A stretch of DNA of 38,996 bases from Brevibacterium sp. p3-SID960 (lineage in GTDB: Bacteria; Actinomycetota; Actinomycetes; Actinomycetales; Brevibacteriaceae): positions 1 to 38,996 of the forward strand of contig NZ_JALXKS010000032.1 in assembly GCF_025144725.1 (NCBI RefSeq), written 5' to 3'. The notes under the pieces are model-generated. The model was not told the origin of the DNA, did no database searches, and saw only the letters and a program-made list of their open reading frames with translations. The translations under genes and the position numbers were made by a program. Shown piece after piece: positions 1 through 8,215 of the stretch (position 1 is the first letter of the stretch; every line of letters starts with the position of its first letter).

Positions 1-1704
1 CCCATCCTTGACGAGGGCAGTGGCGGTGCGGACCTGCGGGTAGAGCACGACGTCCTGGGTCAGGTGGGCGATCGGGCGGCCCTGCGTGTCGGTTGTCGAG
101 CGCAGCATGTCGATGACGCGCAGGCCGGCAGACGAGATCTCCTCGCGGGTCACGGACCGGCCGTCGGGACGCCCGGCGGCTACGCGCAGTTCGAGGGCCT
201 GGACGGCCATGAGGAGTTCGATGCCGACGACGGCTTCGATGTTGGCCACAATCTGGCGCAGGTGACGGCCGGCGTTGTTGGCCATCGAGACGTGGTCCTC
301 TTGGTTCGCAGACGTCGGGATCGAATCGACGGCATCCGGGTGTGCAAGGGTCTTGCAGTCGGAGACGAGGGCCGCGGCCAGATACTGCGGCAGCATGAAC
401 CCGCAGTCCATGCCGACCTGCTCGGAGTCGACGAGCATGTCGGGCAGGCCGCGGTTCAGCGTCCCGTCGTCGAGGCGGAAGATCCGCCGTTCGGTGATGT
501 TGCCGATCTCGGTGACCGCGATCGAGAGGAAGTCGGCGGCGAAGGCGACGTATTCGGCGTGGAAGTTTCCGCCGGAGACGGCCTTGAGCCGGCGCGGCAG
601 CTGCGGGAAGACGAGCGGGTTGTCGGTTGCGGCGTTGAGTTCGCGTTCGATGATCCCGATGGTGAAGTCGAGCGTGTCAGCGACCGGGCCGAACACCTGT
701 GGCACACAGCGCAGCGAGTACGCATCCTGCGGCGGTTGCCGGTCCGGGTCGGCTGCCCGGCTGCCGGTGATGAGCTGGGAGTCGGCCATGAGCTCCCGCA
801 TCCGGGAGGCAACGGCGATCTGGCCGGGCTGCTTGCGCACGGTGTGCAGCTCGTCGATGAACGCATCACCGAAGCCCAGCAGCGCCTCGATCGTCATCGA
901 CGCGGTCACCTGCGCGGTCTCCAGCAGGGTCGCCGCATCCCAGGCCGCGAGCGCGGTCTGAGCAAGGGAGAACGAAGTGCCGTTGAGAAGTGCGAGTCCG
1001 TCCTTGGCGTCGACCGGCACCCGGTCGATGCCCGCGGCGGCCATCGCCTCGGTGCCGGGCACGATCTTGCCGTCAAGGACTGCCTCACCGGAATCCTCAG
1101 GCTTATCCTCACCGGTCGGCGGGCCGGTGAGAACGAGAGCGATGTGGGCCAGCGGGATGAGGTCTCCGGAAGCGCCGAGCGAACCGTATTCGGGTACCGC
1201 TGGCCACACATCGTGATTCAGCATCGCGACGAGCCCCTCGACCAGCGGCCAGGAGATCGCTGAATGCCCGGCGATGAGCGACTGGATGCGAATGAGCATC
1301 GTGGCCCGCACGACCTCTTCGTCGACGAGTCTGCCGATGCCCGAGGCGTCGGCGAGGATGAGCCGGCGGGAGAGCTCCGCGGCATCGGCGGCGCTGGGGA
1401 ACGCCTGTCGCCCGGCCAGTGAGCCGAAACCGGTGTTGACCGAGTAGATCGCCTCGACGTCTTCACCGGCATTCATCCGGTCGATGACATCATCGAGCCA
1501 GGCGCGTGACTCCCGGCAGGCCTCCTGGGCGGCCGGGGCGAGGGTGATACGGCGGCGGTGCCGGGCGACGTCGACCATGTCGGCCAGGCTCAGATCGGCC
1601 TCACCGAGGGTGAGCACCGGGCCGTCGAACTCCTCGGTCGCGGCCGGCTGGCCGGGCAGCGGAGCGGTGGCGTGGTGCAGGTTCGAGTGCGGATGTGCGG
1701 TCAT
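1..1704 (-). CDS. MIO-type aromatic amino acid ammonia-lyase (HutH/PAL family), 3' end cut by the window
   Basis: This is a member of the histidine/phenylalanine ammonia-lyase family, which removes ammonia from an aromatic amino acid through a self-made MIO prosthetic group. The 568 visible codons contain no stop. They show YSVNTGFGSLAG (87-98) and the MIO-forming Ala-Ser-Gly at 178-180 within SLGASGDLIPLA. The start is ATG at 1704, preceded by GAGGAG eight bases upstream. Where classical HutH enzymes have Ser-His (His83 in the Pseudomonas enzyme), this protein reads Ala-Asp in LILADASGIG (about 118-119), so histidine may not be the substrate. Plant-type Phe-Leu and Tyr-lyase His-Leu pairs are also absent. 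Some family members are 2,3-aminomutases, which cannot be excluded. It lies 134 bp downstream of the P450 gene on the same strand and is probably co-transcribed with it. Family assignment is secure; the substrate is not. Confidence 0.88.
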   Translation of the reverse strand, partial: MTAHPHSNLHHATAPLPGQPAATEEFDGPVLTLGEADLSLADMVDVARHRRRITLAPAAQEACRESRAWLDDVIDRMNAGEDVEAIYSVNTGFGSLAGRQAFPSAADAAELSRRLILADASGIGRLVDEEVVRATMLIRIQSLIAGHSAISWPLVEGLVAMLNHDVWPAVPEYGSLGASGDLIPLAHIALVLTGPPTGEDKPEDSGEAVLDGKIVPGTEAMAAAGIDRVPVDAKDGLALLNGTSFSLAQTALAAWDAATLLETAQVTASMTIEALLGFGDAFIDELHTVRKQPGQIAVASRMRELMADSQLITGSRAADPDRQPPQDAYSLRCVPQVFGPVADTLDFTIGIIERELNAATDNPLVFPQLPRRLKAVSGGNFHAEYVAFAADFLSIAVTEIGNITERRIFRLDDGTLNRGLPDMLVDSEQVGMDCGFMLPQYLAAALVSDCKTLAHPDAVDSIPTSANQEDHVSMANNAGRHLRQIVANIEAVVGIELLMAVQALELRVAAGRPDGRSVTREEISSAGLRVIDMLRSTTDTQGRPIAHLTQDVVLYPQVRTATALVKDG

Positions 1705-1838
1705 ATGCGGGTCTCCTCGCAGATCGGACGGTCAGATGGCGTGGTGCGCCGGCAGTGTGCGGGCGGCGGCGGTGACGGTTCCCAAAGGGCCCGGGAACGC
1801 AGTGCCCAGAGGGCCTGGCGCCGCGGTGGCCGTGCGGC

Positions 1839-3035
1839 TTAGGCAGGAGTCGCTTTCAGCGGCACCGAGGTGTAGGAGCGCAGTGTGGTGTGGATGAGCG
1901 GCTCGGGCTCGGCGGTCGGTTCGAGGTGAGCGACCCGGGCGCAGAAGGCGGAGAAGAACGCATCCATCTCCATCCGAGAGATCGGCTGGCCGACGCACTG
2001 GTGGATGCCCATCCCGAAGGTCAGGTGCCCGCTGGCATCCCGGTCGATACGGAACTCATGCGCATCAGGACCCCACTTCGACTCATCGCGGTTGGCCGAA
2101 CCGGGGAAGACGAGAACCTTCGTCTCGGCCGGCAGGTCGACTCCGCCGATCGTCGTGTTTCGGCTCGTGGTGCGGTAGAAGGACTGGAAAGGCGAGTCCC
2201 ACCTGAACGCCTCGTCGATCGCGTACTTCGCCAGGCTTGGGTCGGCATGCACGCCGGCGTACTGGTCAGGGTGTTGGGCCAGCGCATTGAGGGTGTTGAT
2301 GATCGCGAAGATCGTCGTGTCGAGCCCGGCTGAGAGCATCGCGCGCACCAGCAGCGTGGCCTCATCAGCATCGATCGTCCCGGCGTCGGCGAACTCCCAG
2401 ATCTGGGCGCCCATTCCCGAGGTGTTGAGCACCTCGCGAGCGCAGTTCTCCAGCACCCAGTCATACGTGCCCTCCGCGGCTTCGATATGGGCCCGGGCCA
2501 CGTCGTTCTGCGGGCCGAAGGTCGCGAAGTTCGCAGCTCCCTGGACCGGCAGATTCTTCGCCCGGCCCTCGCGCGGGATCCCGACCGCGTCGCCGAAGAC
2601 GCGCAGCACGAACCGTTCGGCCACCTCGGCGGCGTCGAAGGCGCAGTCACCGGAGAGCACATCGTCGAGCACGGTCTTGGCATAGGTGGCGAAGCCCTTG
2701 CGCAGCGGGCGCAGCCGGCGGGGGTTGATGACCCCGGTCATGGCCTCGCGCATGCGCGTGTGGATGGGCGGATCGACTTCGAGGATGCCCGGCTTGCGCA
2801 GCGGCGGGTTGTGGTGGATGTTGACGATCCCCACCCCGGCTCCGGAGATGTAGGTCTCCCAGTCCTCAAGGATCTCGCGCACCTCGGCGTCCCGGCCGAA
2901 GGCGTGGACCTCGTACGTCTCCAGCCAGGCTGCCGGCCCGGCCTCGCGCAGACGGGTAAGGAACGGATACGGGTCGCGCAGCACCTCGGGCGCGTACGGG
3001 TCGTCGGCCAGAGCAGTGGCGGTCAGCGCCGTCAT
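1839..3035 (-). CDS. Cytochrome P450, CYP199-like
   Basis: A 398-residue soluble bacterial P450 monooxygenase. The haem-ligand loop FGMGIHQCVG carries the thiolate Cys347. The I-helix oxygen-activation motif is AGLDTT, and the K-helix ExxR is in DEAFRWDSP. The N-terminal third (WLETYEVHAFGRDAEV, then EVDPPIHTRMR) resembles CYP199A-type enzymes that oxidise para-substituted benzoates; that comparison is from memory. The start is ATG 3035 with GGAGG five bases upstream. No ferredoxin or ferredoxin reductase gene lies in the window, so the redox partner must be elsewhere. It sits between the IclR regulator and the ammonia-lyase on the same strand, which suggests hydroxylation or O-/N-dealkylation of an aromatic or heterocyclic compound in the same pathway. 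A short inverted repeat (GTTCCC/GGGAAC, 1778-1798) lies between it and the lyase. Confidence 0.93.
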   Translation of the reverse strand: MTALTATALADDPYAPEVLRDPYPFLTRLREAGPAAWLETYEVHAFGRDAEVREILEDWETYISGAGVGIVNIHHNPPLRKPGILEVDPPIHTRMREAMTGVINPRRLRPLRKGFATYAKTVLDDVLSGDCAFDAAEVAERFVLRVFGDAVGIPREGRAKNLPVQGAANFATFGPQNDVARAHIEAAEGTYDWVLENCAREVLNTSGMGAQIWEFADAGTIDADEATLLVRAMLSAGLDTTIFAIINTLNALAQHPDQYAGVHADPSLAKYAIDEAFRWDSPFQSFYRTTSRNTTIGGVDLPAETKVLVFPGSANRDESKWGPDAHEFRIDRDASGHLTFGMGIHQCVGQPISRMEMDAFFSAFCARVAHLEPTAEPEPLIHTTLRSYTSVPLKATPA

Positions 3036-3165
3036 CGAAACCTCCGGGAGTCAGTCAGTGCGGGTGCCCCTCACGGTAGCCGTCGCCGAGGCGGTGGCGC
3101 CGCTGGCAATCTCATGGGATGGGAAGTGCGCGGCTGGGCTGGTGGGGGAGCAGGTGTAGCGCAGC

Positions 3166-3954
3166 TTAGGCAGAGAGCTCGGCACCGAGTTCTGCGGCTG
3201 CCGAGGTGAGGACCGGTGTCAGTGACTTCACGAGGTTTGCCGGCACCCGATCGGCGTGGCCAGCCACGGCCAGGGAGCAGATCACTTCTCCGCCGACGCG
3301 CACAGGCGCTGCCACGGCGACGGCATTGTCGATGAGCTCGCCGTGGGAGACGGCGACCCCGCGGGTGCGGATGTCCTTGAGATCGGCGATGAGATGCTGC
3401 CTTCGGACCAATACCGCCTGGTCATCGGCGGCATCAGCGCTGACAGCGCGCAGCGCGCCTTCGATGACAGCCGGCGGCGCGTAGGCGAGCAGCACACGCT
3501 GGCCGGCGCCGCGGTAGATCGGCAGCACCTGGTTGATGCGAAACGAGATATCGGTATCGGCGCTGGGAGAGACCTGCCGCAGACACACAGCGTTGTGCCC
3601 GGCGCGCACAGTGAGCACGGAGACCTTGCCGGTGCGGTTCGTCAGACCCTGCAGGAAGGAGTGGCCGACTTCGATGAGTCGAGTGCGGGTGATGTCCTGG
3701 CCCGACCATGCCGAGAGCCGCCACCCGGGAACGAAGCGGCCATGCTGCTTTTCGATGAGATCGAAGTCGGTGAGCGTCTTGAGGTAGCGGTACGTCGTCG
3801 ACAGCGGCAGGCCGAGTTCCTCGGAGACATCCTGGGCGCTGACCTCTCCGCCTTCGGCAACATGCGTGAGCACCCGCAGCCCGCGCACGAGCGCGGAGTC
3901 CGCGCCGGGGTCCGAGGCGCGGGAATCTCCCGCTGAGCTGCCTGTCGAGTTCAT
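3166..3954 (-). CDS. IclR-family transcriptional regulator
   Basis: A 262-residue IclR-type regulator. It has an N-terminal winged helix (VRGLRVLTHVAEGGEVSA to LSTTYRYLKTL) followed by the effector-binding domain, with the usual GAGQRVLLAYAPP and RTRGVAVSHGELIDNAVAVAAPV regions. Members bind small aromatic or carboxylic effectors and control adjacent catabolic operons. ATG 3954 is preferred. A GTG in the same frame at 3981 would lie inside a strong hairpin and has no ribosome site; the ATG itself has only a weak one. The gene sits within a leftward run between hyuB and the P450, so it is a likely local regulator of this cluster. Family is clear; activator or repressor role is unknown. Confidence 0.9.
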   Translation of the reverse strand: MNSTGSSAGDSRASDPGADSALVRGLRVLTHVAEGGEVSAQDVSEELGLPLSTTYRYLKTLTDFDLIEKQHGRFVPGWRLSAWSGQDITRTRLIEVGHSFLQGLTNRTGKVSVLTVRAGHNAVCLRQVSPSADTDISFRINQVLPIYRGAGQRVLLAYAPPAVIEGALRAVSADAADDQAVLVRRQHLIADLKDIRTRGVAVSHGELIDNAVAVAAPVRVGGEVICSLAVAGHADRVPANLVKSLTPVLTSAAAELGAELSA

Positions 3955-3971
3955 AGATTCAGGGTACGTCA

Positions 3972-4003
3972 GCGGCCGCACGCCCGTGCAGGTGTGCGGC
4001 CGC
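3972..4003 (-). terminator. GC-rich hairpin between hyuB and the IclR gene
   Basis: A perfect 10-bp inverted repeat (GCGGCCGCAC / GTGCGGCCGC) with a 12-nt loop lies between the hyuB stop and the IclR start. No U-tract follows, so it may be a factor-assisted terminator or attenuator, or an mRNA stabilising hairpin that uncouples hyuAB from the downstream genes. Confidence 0.5.
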
Positions 4004-4034
4004 CTCAGTGACGCGGATCAGTATGACCAGCCGA

Positions 4035-6017
4035 TCACGACGTCCAGTGCGTTGCTGAGCGCTTGGCCATCATGCGGCGGTACTCGGCGGTGGTGTCCGG
4101 GAACAGTTCGCCGGTGCCCCAGTCGAGGATGACGCCGTAGCGGCGCAGCACGTCGTGGACGTCGAGCTCGCCCTTGCGGTACTGCTCAGCCACCGCCTCG
4201 GGGTCGGCGTCAAGCCAGCCGGCGCGCTTGGAGCGGATCTCGGCACGAGCCTTTTCGGTCGCCTCGGCATCAATCTCGTACTCATCGAGCTCGGCGTCGA
4301 TGACGGTGATGACGACGCCGTAGTCGCGTTCGGCGCGGCGGACCGAGACGTACTGGTCGATGACGTCCTCCAGCACCGCCTCGGGCTCGCGCTCAAGCGG
4401 ATCGCCGAACCCGCCGCCACCGGCCGAGGGCCGGGTGAAGGCGTCACCGGATTCGATCGGCACATTGGAGAACGTCGCCCCAAGGTACTTCTCGTCCTCG
4501 GTGCCCTTGTTCAGCCACACGCCGTGCGGATAGGACGGCAGTCCGCCTTCGATGCCCCAGGTGACCGAGCGGCCGCGGTCGCAGCAGTAGCTCATCACGG
4601 TCTTGACGGCGTCGGTGAGCACGCCGCCCTTCTCCACACCGCAGCCACCGCGGAATCTGCCGGGCCCACCGGAGTCGGTGTTGATCGCGTGGCTGGTCGT
4701 CAGGATCGGGTTCAGACGCTCCTGGCCCTCGACCGGCTGGACCGCCAGGCCGGTGCCGAACACCGGCGAGGTCGCTGAGGAGCCGTCCTTCGTCGCCCGG
4801 CCGCCCCAGCCGCCGGCCATCCAGTCGTACCACATGAAGTACTGCTGGTCGTCGGTGCGGCCGTCATGGCCTCCCACCAGCAGATACTCCAGGTTGAAGG
4901 CGCACGCCATCGCCCGTTCGGGCATGATCCGGCTCCACAGTTCGAAGATGCCGTTCATGACCTTCTCATATGGCCCGGAGCAGAATCCGGTCACCGCGTT
5001 CGGCCAGCCGGCGTTGACGACGGTGCCCTCCTCGCCGATATCGGCAGTGACCGCAGCGTAGAAGCCGGAGTTGAGCGGCACCTCGGGGAAGAACGTCTTC
5101 GTCCCGGCGTAGATCGCCGAGTGCGTCGTGCCGTACCCGGAGTTGAGGAACGTCGAGACCGCCGGGGCCGAACCGGTCAGGTCGTAGTGGATGCCCTCGC
5201 CGTCGAGCCTGAGCTTGATGCGGATCGGCACGAGTCCCTCACCGTGGGCGGGGTCGGCGTCGAGGTAGTCGACGGTCTCCCATTCGCCGTGCGGCAGCCC
5301 GGCAAGGCTGCCGAGCACGGTGCGGTTGACGTAGTCCTGCGTCTCCTGCATCGCGGTGAGCACGGTGTCCTTGGAGTACTTGTCGACCAGCCGGAGGATC
5401 TCGCGTTCGCACACCGCAGTCGCTTCGGACTGGGCATTGAGGTCGCCGAGCGCCTGCGCGGGTGCGCGCGTATTGGAGACGAGCAGCTGGGCGACGTCGT
5501 GGAGGAACTCACCGGCCCGCCACACGCGCACGGGTGTGATTCGCAGGCCCTCGGAGAAGTGCTCGCGGGCATTGACGTCGAACGACCCGGGCACATTGCC
5601 GCCGATGTCGGCCCAGTGGCCCTTGTTCTGCGCGAACCCGATGATCTCGTCCTCGACGAAGATCGGGCGGATGAACGACACGTCGTTCATGTGGGTGCCG
5701 CCGCGGTACGGGTCGTTGATGGCGAACACGTCGCCGGGGTTGATGTCGTTGCCGAACTCTTCAAGCACGGCCTTGCACTGGAAGTGCAGGGTGCCGACGT
5801 GCACTGCGATGTCGCCGCTTCCCTGCATGACGGTGTTGCCGTACTTATCGCACAGGGCTGAGGAGAAGTCGCGGGAGTAGATGACGAATGAGTAACAGGT
5901 CCGCAGGATCTGCTCGCTCATGAGGTCGACGCTGGTGGCGAAGGCGTTCTTGAGCACTTCGAACGTCACCGGGTGCAGGGTTGTCGCCGGTCCCGAGGCG
6001 GTGGTCAGGGTTTTCAC
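4035..6017 (-). CDS. HyuB-type subunit of ATP-dependent hydantoinase/oxoprolinase/lactamase family
   Basis: A 660-residue protein of the hydantoinase B/oxoprolinase family. It starts LHPVTFEVLKNAFATSVD and has the typical metal-binding regions (GDIAVHVGTLHFQCKAV, INDPYRGGTHMNDVSFI, NKGHWADIGGNVPGS) and the Gly-rich HAINTDSGGPGRFRGGCG and PSAGGGGFGDPLERE blocks. With HyuA it forms an enzyme that uses ATP to open a cyclic amide (N-methylhydantoin, 5-oxoproline, caprolactam) or to carboxylate a ketone. The start is GTG 6017, which overlaps the hyuA stop in GTGA. The longer open frame upstream of this codon is only hyuA read in another frame. The 4-bp overlap implies translational coupling and equal subunit production. 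No third (gamma) subunit of the acetone carboxylase type is present. Confidence 0.93.
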   Translation of the reverse strand: MKTLTTASGPATTLHPVTFEVLKNAFATSVDLMSEQILRTCYSFVIYSRDFSSALCDKYGNTVMQGSGDIAVHVGTLHFQCKAVLEEFGNDINPGDVFAINDPYRGGTHMNDVSFIRPIFVEDEIIGFAQNKGHWADIGGNVPGSFDVNAREHFSEGLRITPVRVWRAGEFLHDVAQLLVSNTRAPAQALGDLNAQSEATAVCEREILRLVDKYSKDTVLTAMQETQDYVNRTVLGSLAGLPHGEWETVDYLDADPAHGEGLVPIRIKLRLDGEGIHYDLTGSAPAVSTFLNSGYGTTHSAIYAGTKTFFPEVPLNSGFYAAVTADIGEEGTVVNAGWPNAVTGFCSGPYEKVMNGIFELWSRIMPERAMACAFNLEYLLVGGHDGRTDDQQYFMWYDWMAGGWGGRATKDGSSATSPVFGTGLAVQPVEGQERLNPILTTSHAINTDSGGPGRFRGGCGVEKGGVLTDAVKTVMSYCCDRGRSVTWGIEGGLPSYPHGVWLNKGTEDEKYLGATFSNVPIESGDAFTRPSAGGGGFGDPLEREPEAVLEDVIDQYVSVRRAERDYGVVITVIDAELDEYEIDAEATEKARAEIRSKRAGWLDADPEAVAEQYRKGELDVHDVLRRYGVILDWGTGELFPDTTAEYRRMMAKRSATHWTS

Positions 6018-8062
6018 TTCTCGTCTCCTTCGCTCGCGCTCAGGTGGATGCGGATGTTGAGCCATTCGTCGATGACCGCCGTCGTGCTCGGCGGTACGAC
6101 GGTGGTCGAGTCGAGCTGATTGATGATCGCCGGGCCCGCCAGCTCCATCTCCGGACGCAGCGCGTCGCGGTCGTAGACGGGAGTGTCGTGCCACTGGCCG
6201 TCGAAGTACACTTCGCGGCGCTCGACCGGGTCAGGCAGGGCGGAGCCGTCGGCTGCGGCCGGGGTGAAGGCCGGCTTCGGGGTCTTGCCGAGGGCCTTGA
6301 GGTGGAGCTGATAGATCTCAACAGGGTTGTCGTCCTGCCGGAAGGCGAACTGGCGCTCGTGCTCCTCATGGAAGGTGCGCACGGCCTCGGTGAGCGCGTC
6401 CGGTCCGGTGCCCATCGGCACCTGGAGGGAGCGCCACTGGCCCTGGTATCGCATCGAGATGCCGCGCTTGAGCTCGGTGTCGGCCTCCGCAACGCCCTCG
6501 TGGCGGAGGCGCTCGGCGGCGGTCGACTCGAGTGCGGCGAACTGCTGTTCCAGGTCATCGCTGTCGGCAGTCGAGGCGACGGCGGTGTACATCGTCGACA
6601 GGTCGTGTTGGATGTCGACGAGCAGGCAGCCGAGCGCCGAGGTCACCCCGGGGTTCGGGGGCACGACGACGGTCGGGATGCCGAGTTCGCGTGCGACTTC
6701 CGCGCCATGCAGGGCTCCGGCGCCGCCGAAGGCCAGGAGGGCGAAGTCGCGCGGATCGAGTCCGCGGCGGATCGAGACGAGCCGGACGGCATCGGCCATA
6801 TTCGCATTCGCCACATCGATGATCGACTCGGCGGCCTCGGCTGGTTCAAGGCCGAGGGGTTCGGCGATCGTCTCCACCACCGCCTTCTCTGCGAGATCCC
6901 GGCGCAGGGTCATGGCGCCGCTGGCCAGGTCGGTGCCGAGCCGGCCGAGCAGCAGATTCGCATCTGTGTTCGTCGGCTCGGTCCCGCCTTGGTCGTAGCA
7001 GGCCGGGCCAGGGTCAGCGCCGGCGGACTGCGGCCCATTGCGCAGGGATCCGGCGATGTCGATATGGGCCAGCGAGCCGCCGCCGGCACCGATCGTGAGG
7101 ACCTCGATGCTGGGGAAGACGATCGGATGGCCGTATTCGACCTCCCATTCCTTCGTCACCCGCAGCTCGCCGTCGGCGATGAGGGAGATGTCGGTCGAGG
7201 TGCCGCCCATGTCGAGCCCGACGGCGTTGTCGTACCCGCACTGCTCGGCGACGTGTTTGGCTGCGATCGCACCGGCGGCGATGCCGGAGGCGGCGAGCCG
7301 GACGGGGAACCGCTTGACCATCGCCGGGGTCATCGAGCCGCCGCCGGAGTGCAGGAGAAGCAAGTCGCCGTCGTAGCCGTCGTCCTTGAGCTGGTTGTCG
7401 AGGCGCTCGACGTAACCGGCCACCAGCGGGCCGAGCACTGCGTTCGAGACGGTCGTGTTGAAGCGGTCGTGCTCGAAGATCTCCGGCAGGATCTCGGCCG
7501 AGGTCGACACGGCGGCCTCGGGCATCTCCTCCTGCAGGATCTCGCGCATCCGGACTTCGTTCTCGGCGTTGGCGAACGCGTTGATGAAGCATACGGCCAC
7601 CGTCGTCGTGCCGCGCTTCTTCAGCAGCCGGGCGAGCTCACGGGCCTCGTCTTCGTTCAGAGTTTCGACGACGCGGCCGGAGTAGTCGACACGTTCGGTG
7701 ACCTCGAAGCGGTCGCGGCGACGGATGTAAGGGCCGGACACATCCTTGTAGGCGTCCCACAGCTCATCCTTCGTGCCGTCGCGGATCTCGATGACGTCGC
7801 GGAAGCCCTTCGTCGTCACGAGCGCGGCCTTGGGGAACCGGCGGGTGATGAGCGCATTCGTCGCCACGGTGGTGCCGTGGGAGAACAGGCTGACGTTGTT
7901 CAGGTCGATCTCACCGCGTTCGACTCCGCCGATGACGGCGCGCATCGGATCGTCGGGGGTTGAGGGGACTTTCGTCACCCGCATGGTCTTGTCGGCATCG
8001 TCGAAGATGCACACATCGGTGAACGTGCCACCGACGTCGACGGCCACTCGAAGATCTGTCAT
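6014..8062 (-). CDS. HyuA-type subunit of ATP-dependent hydantoinase/oxoprolinase/lactamase family
   Basis: A 682-residue hydantoinase A/oxoprolinase protein with an ASKHA-type ATP-binding fold. The N-terminal phosphate loop is VDVGGTFTDVCIFD, the second nucleotide motif is GLDMGGTSTDISLI (near residue 285), and the region AFGGAGALHGAEVARELGI is also typical. It is expected to phosphorylate the substrate carbonyl, while HyuB completes ring opening. The ATG at 8062 has an excellent AAGGAGG site. It is the first gene of the leftward run and shares a 154-bp control region with the divergent PucR-type gene. Caprolactamase, 5-oxoprolinase, N-methylhydantoinase and acetophenone carboxylase all belong here, so the exact substrate cannot be read from sequence. 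Confidence 0.93.
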   Translation of the reverse strand: MTDLRVAVDVGGTFTDVCIFDDADKTMRVTKVPSTPDDPMRAVIGGVERGEIDLNNVSLFSHGTTVATNALITRRFPKAALVTTKGFRDVIEIRDGTKDELWDAYKDVSGPYIRRRDRFEVTERVDYSGRVVETLNEDEARELARLLKKRGTTTVAVCFINAFANAENEVRMREILQEEMPEAAVSTSAEILPEIFEHDRFNTTVSNAVLGPLVAGYVERLDNQLKDDGYDGDLLLLHSGGGSMTPAMVKRFPVRLAASGIAAGAIAAKHVAEQCGYDNAVGLDMGGTSTDISLIADGELRVTKEWEVEYGHPIVFPSIEVLTIGAGGGSLAHIDIAGSLRNGPQSAGADPGPACYDQGGTEPTNTDANLLLGRLGTDLASGAMTLRRDLAEKAVVETIAEPLGLEPAEAAESIIDVANANMADAVRLVSIRRGLDPRDFALLAFGGAGALHGAEVARELGIPTVVVPPNPGVTSALGCLLVDIQHDLSTMYTAVASTADSDDLEQQFAALESTAAERLRHEGVAEADTELKRGISMRYQGQWRSLQVPMGTGPDALTEAVRTFHEEHERQFAFRQDDNPVEIYQLHLKALGKTPKPAFTPAAADGSALPDPVERREVYFDGQWHDTPVYDRDALRPEMELAGPAIINQLDSTTVVPPSTTAVIDEWLNIRIHLSASEGDEK

Positions 8063-8215
8063 TTTTCCTCCTTTGTGAATTGCACCACAGTCTTGCGAAG
8101 TGGACTCAGTGCGGCAATGGAGAATCTGAGAACTTTAACAGGCGCTATTGTGGAAAACACAAAGCTCCTGGTCCGCTTCCCGCGCACGGGCCCGGCACAG
8201 TGGGAAGGAGGGCGG
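8063..8215. promoter_or_regulatory. Divergent control region between hyuA and the PucR-type gene with two related operator-like sites
   Basis: The region contains a perfect 15-bp inverted repeat TTGTG-GAAAA-CACAA at 8148-8162. A near copy, TTGTG-AATTG-CACCA, lies at 8073-8087 with the same 5-bp spacing and one mismatch. The first lies ahead of the PucR-type gene and the second next to the hyuA ribosome site. Their shape and size fit a dimeric regulator such as the nearby IclR or PucR protein. That assignment is inference. Confidence 0.5.

Noticed and set aside
64..1263. A 399-codon plus-strand frame at the left edge
   Set aside because: Antisense to the ammonia-lyase, whose motifs are unmistakable.
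1778..1798. GTTCCC/GGGAAC inverted repeat between the P450 and ammonia-lyase genes
   Set aside because: Six-base arms only and no U-tract; too weak to call a terminator.
5981..7963. A 660-codon open frame on the plus strand opposite hyuA
   Set aside because: It is the antisense of a clear HyuA protein, made open by high GC at third positions. It is Arg/Gly/Asp-rich with no domain and no ribosome site.
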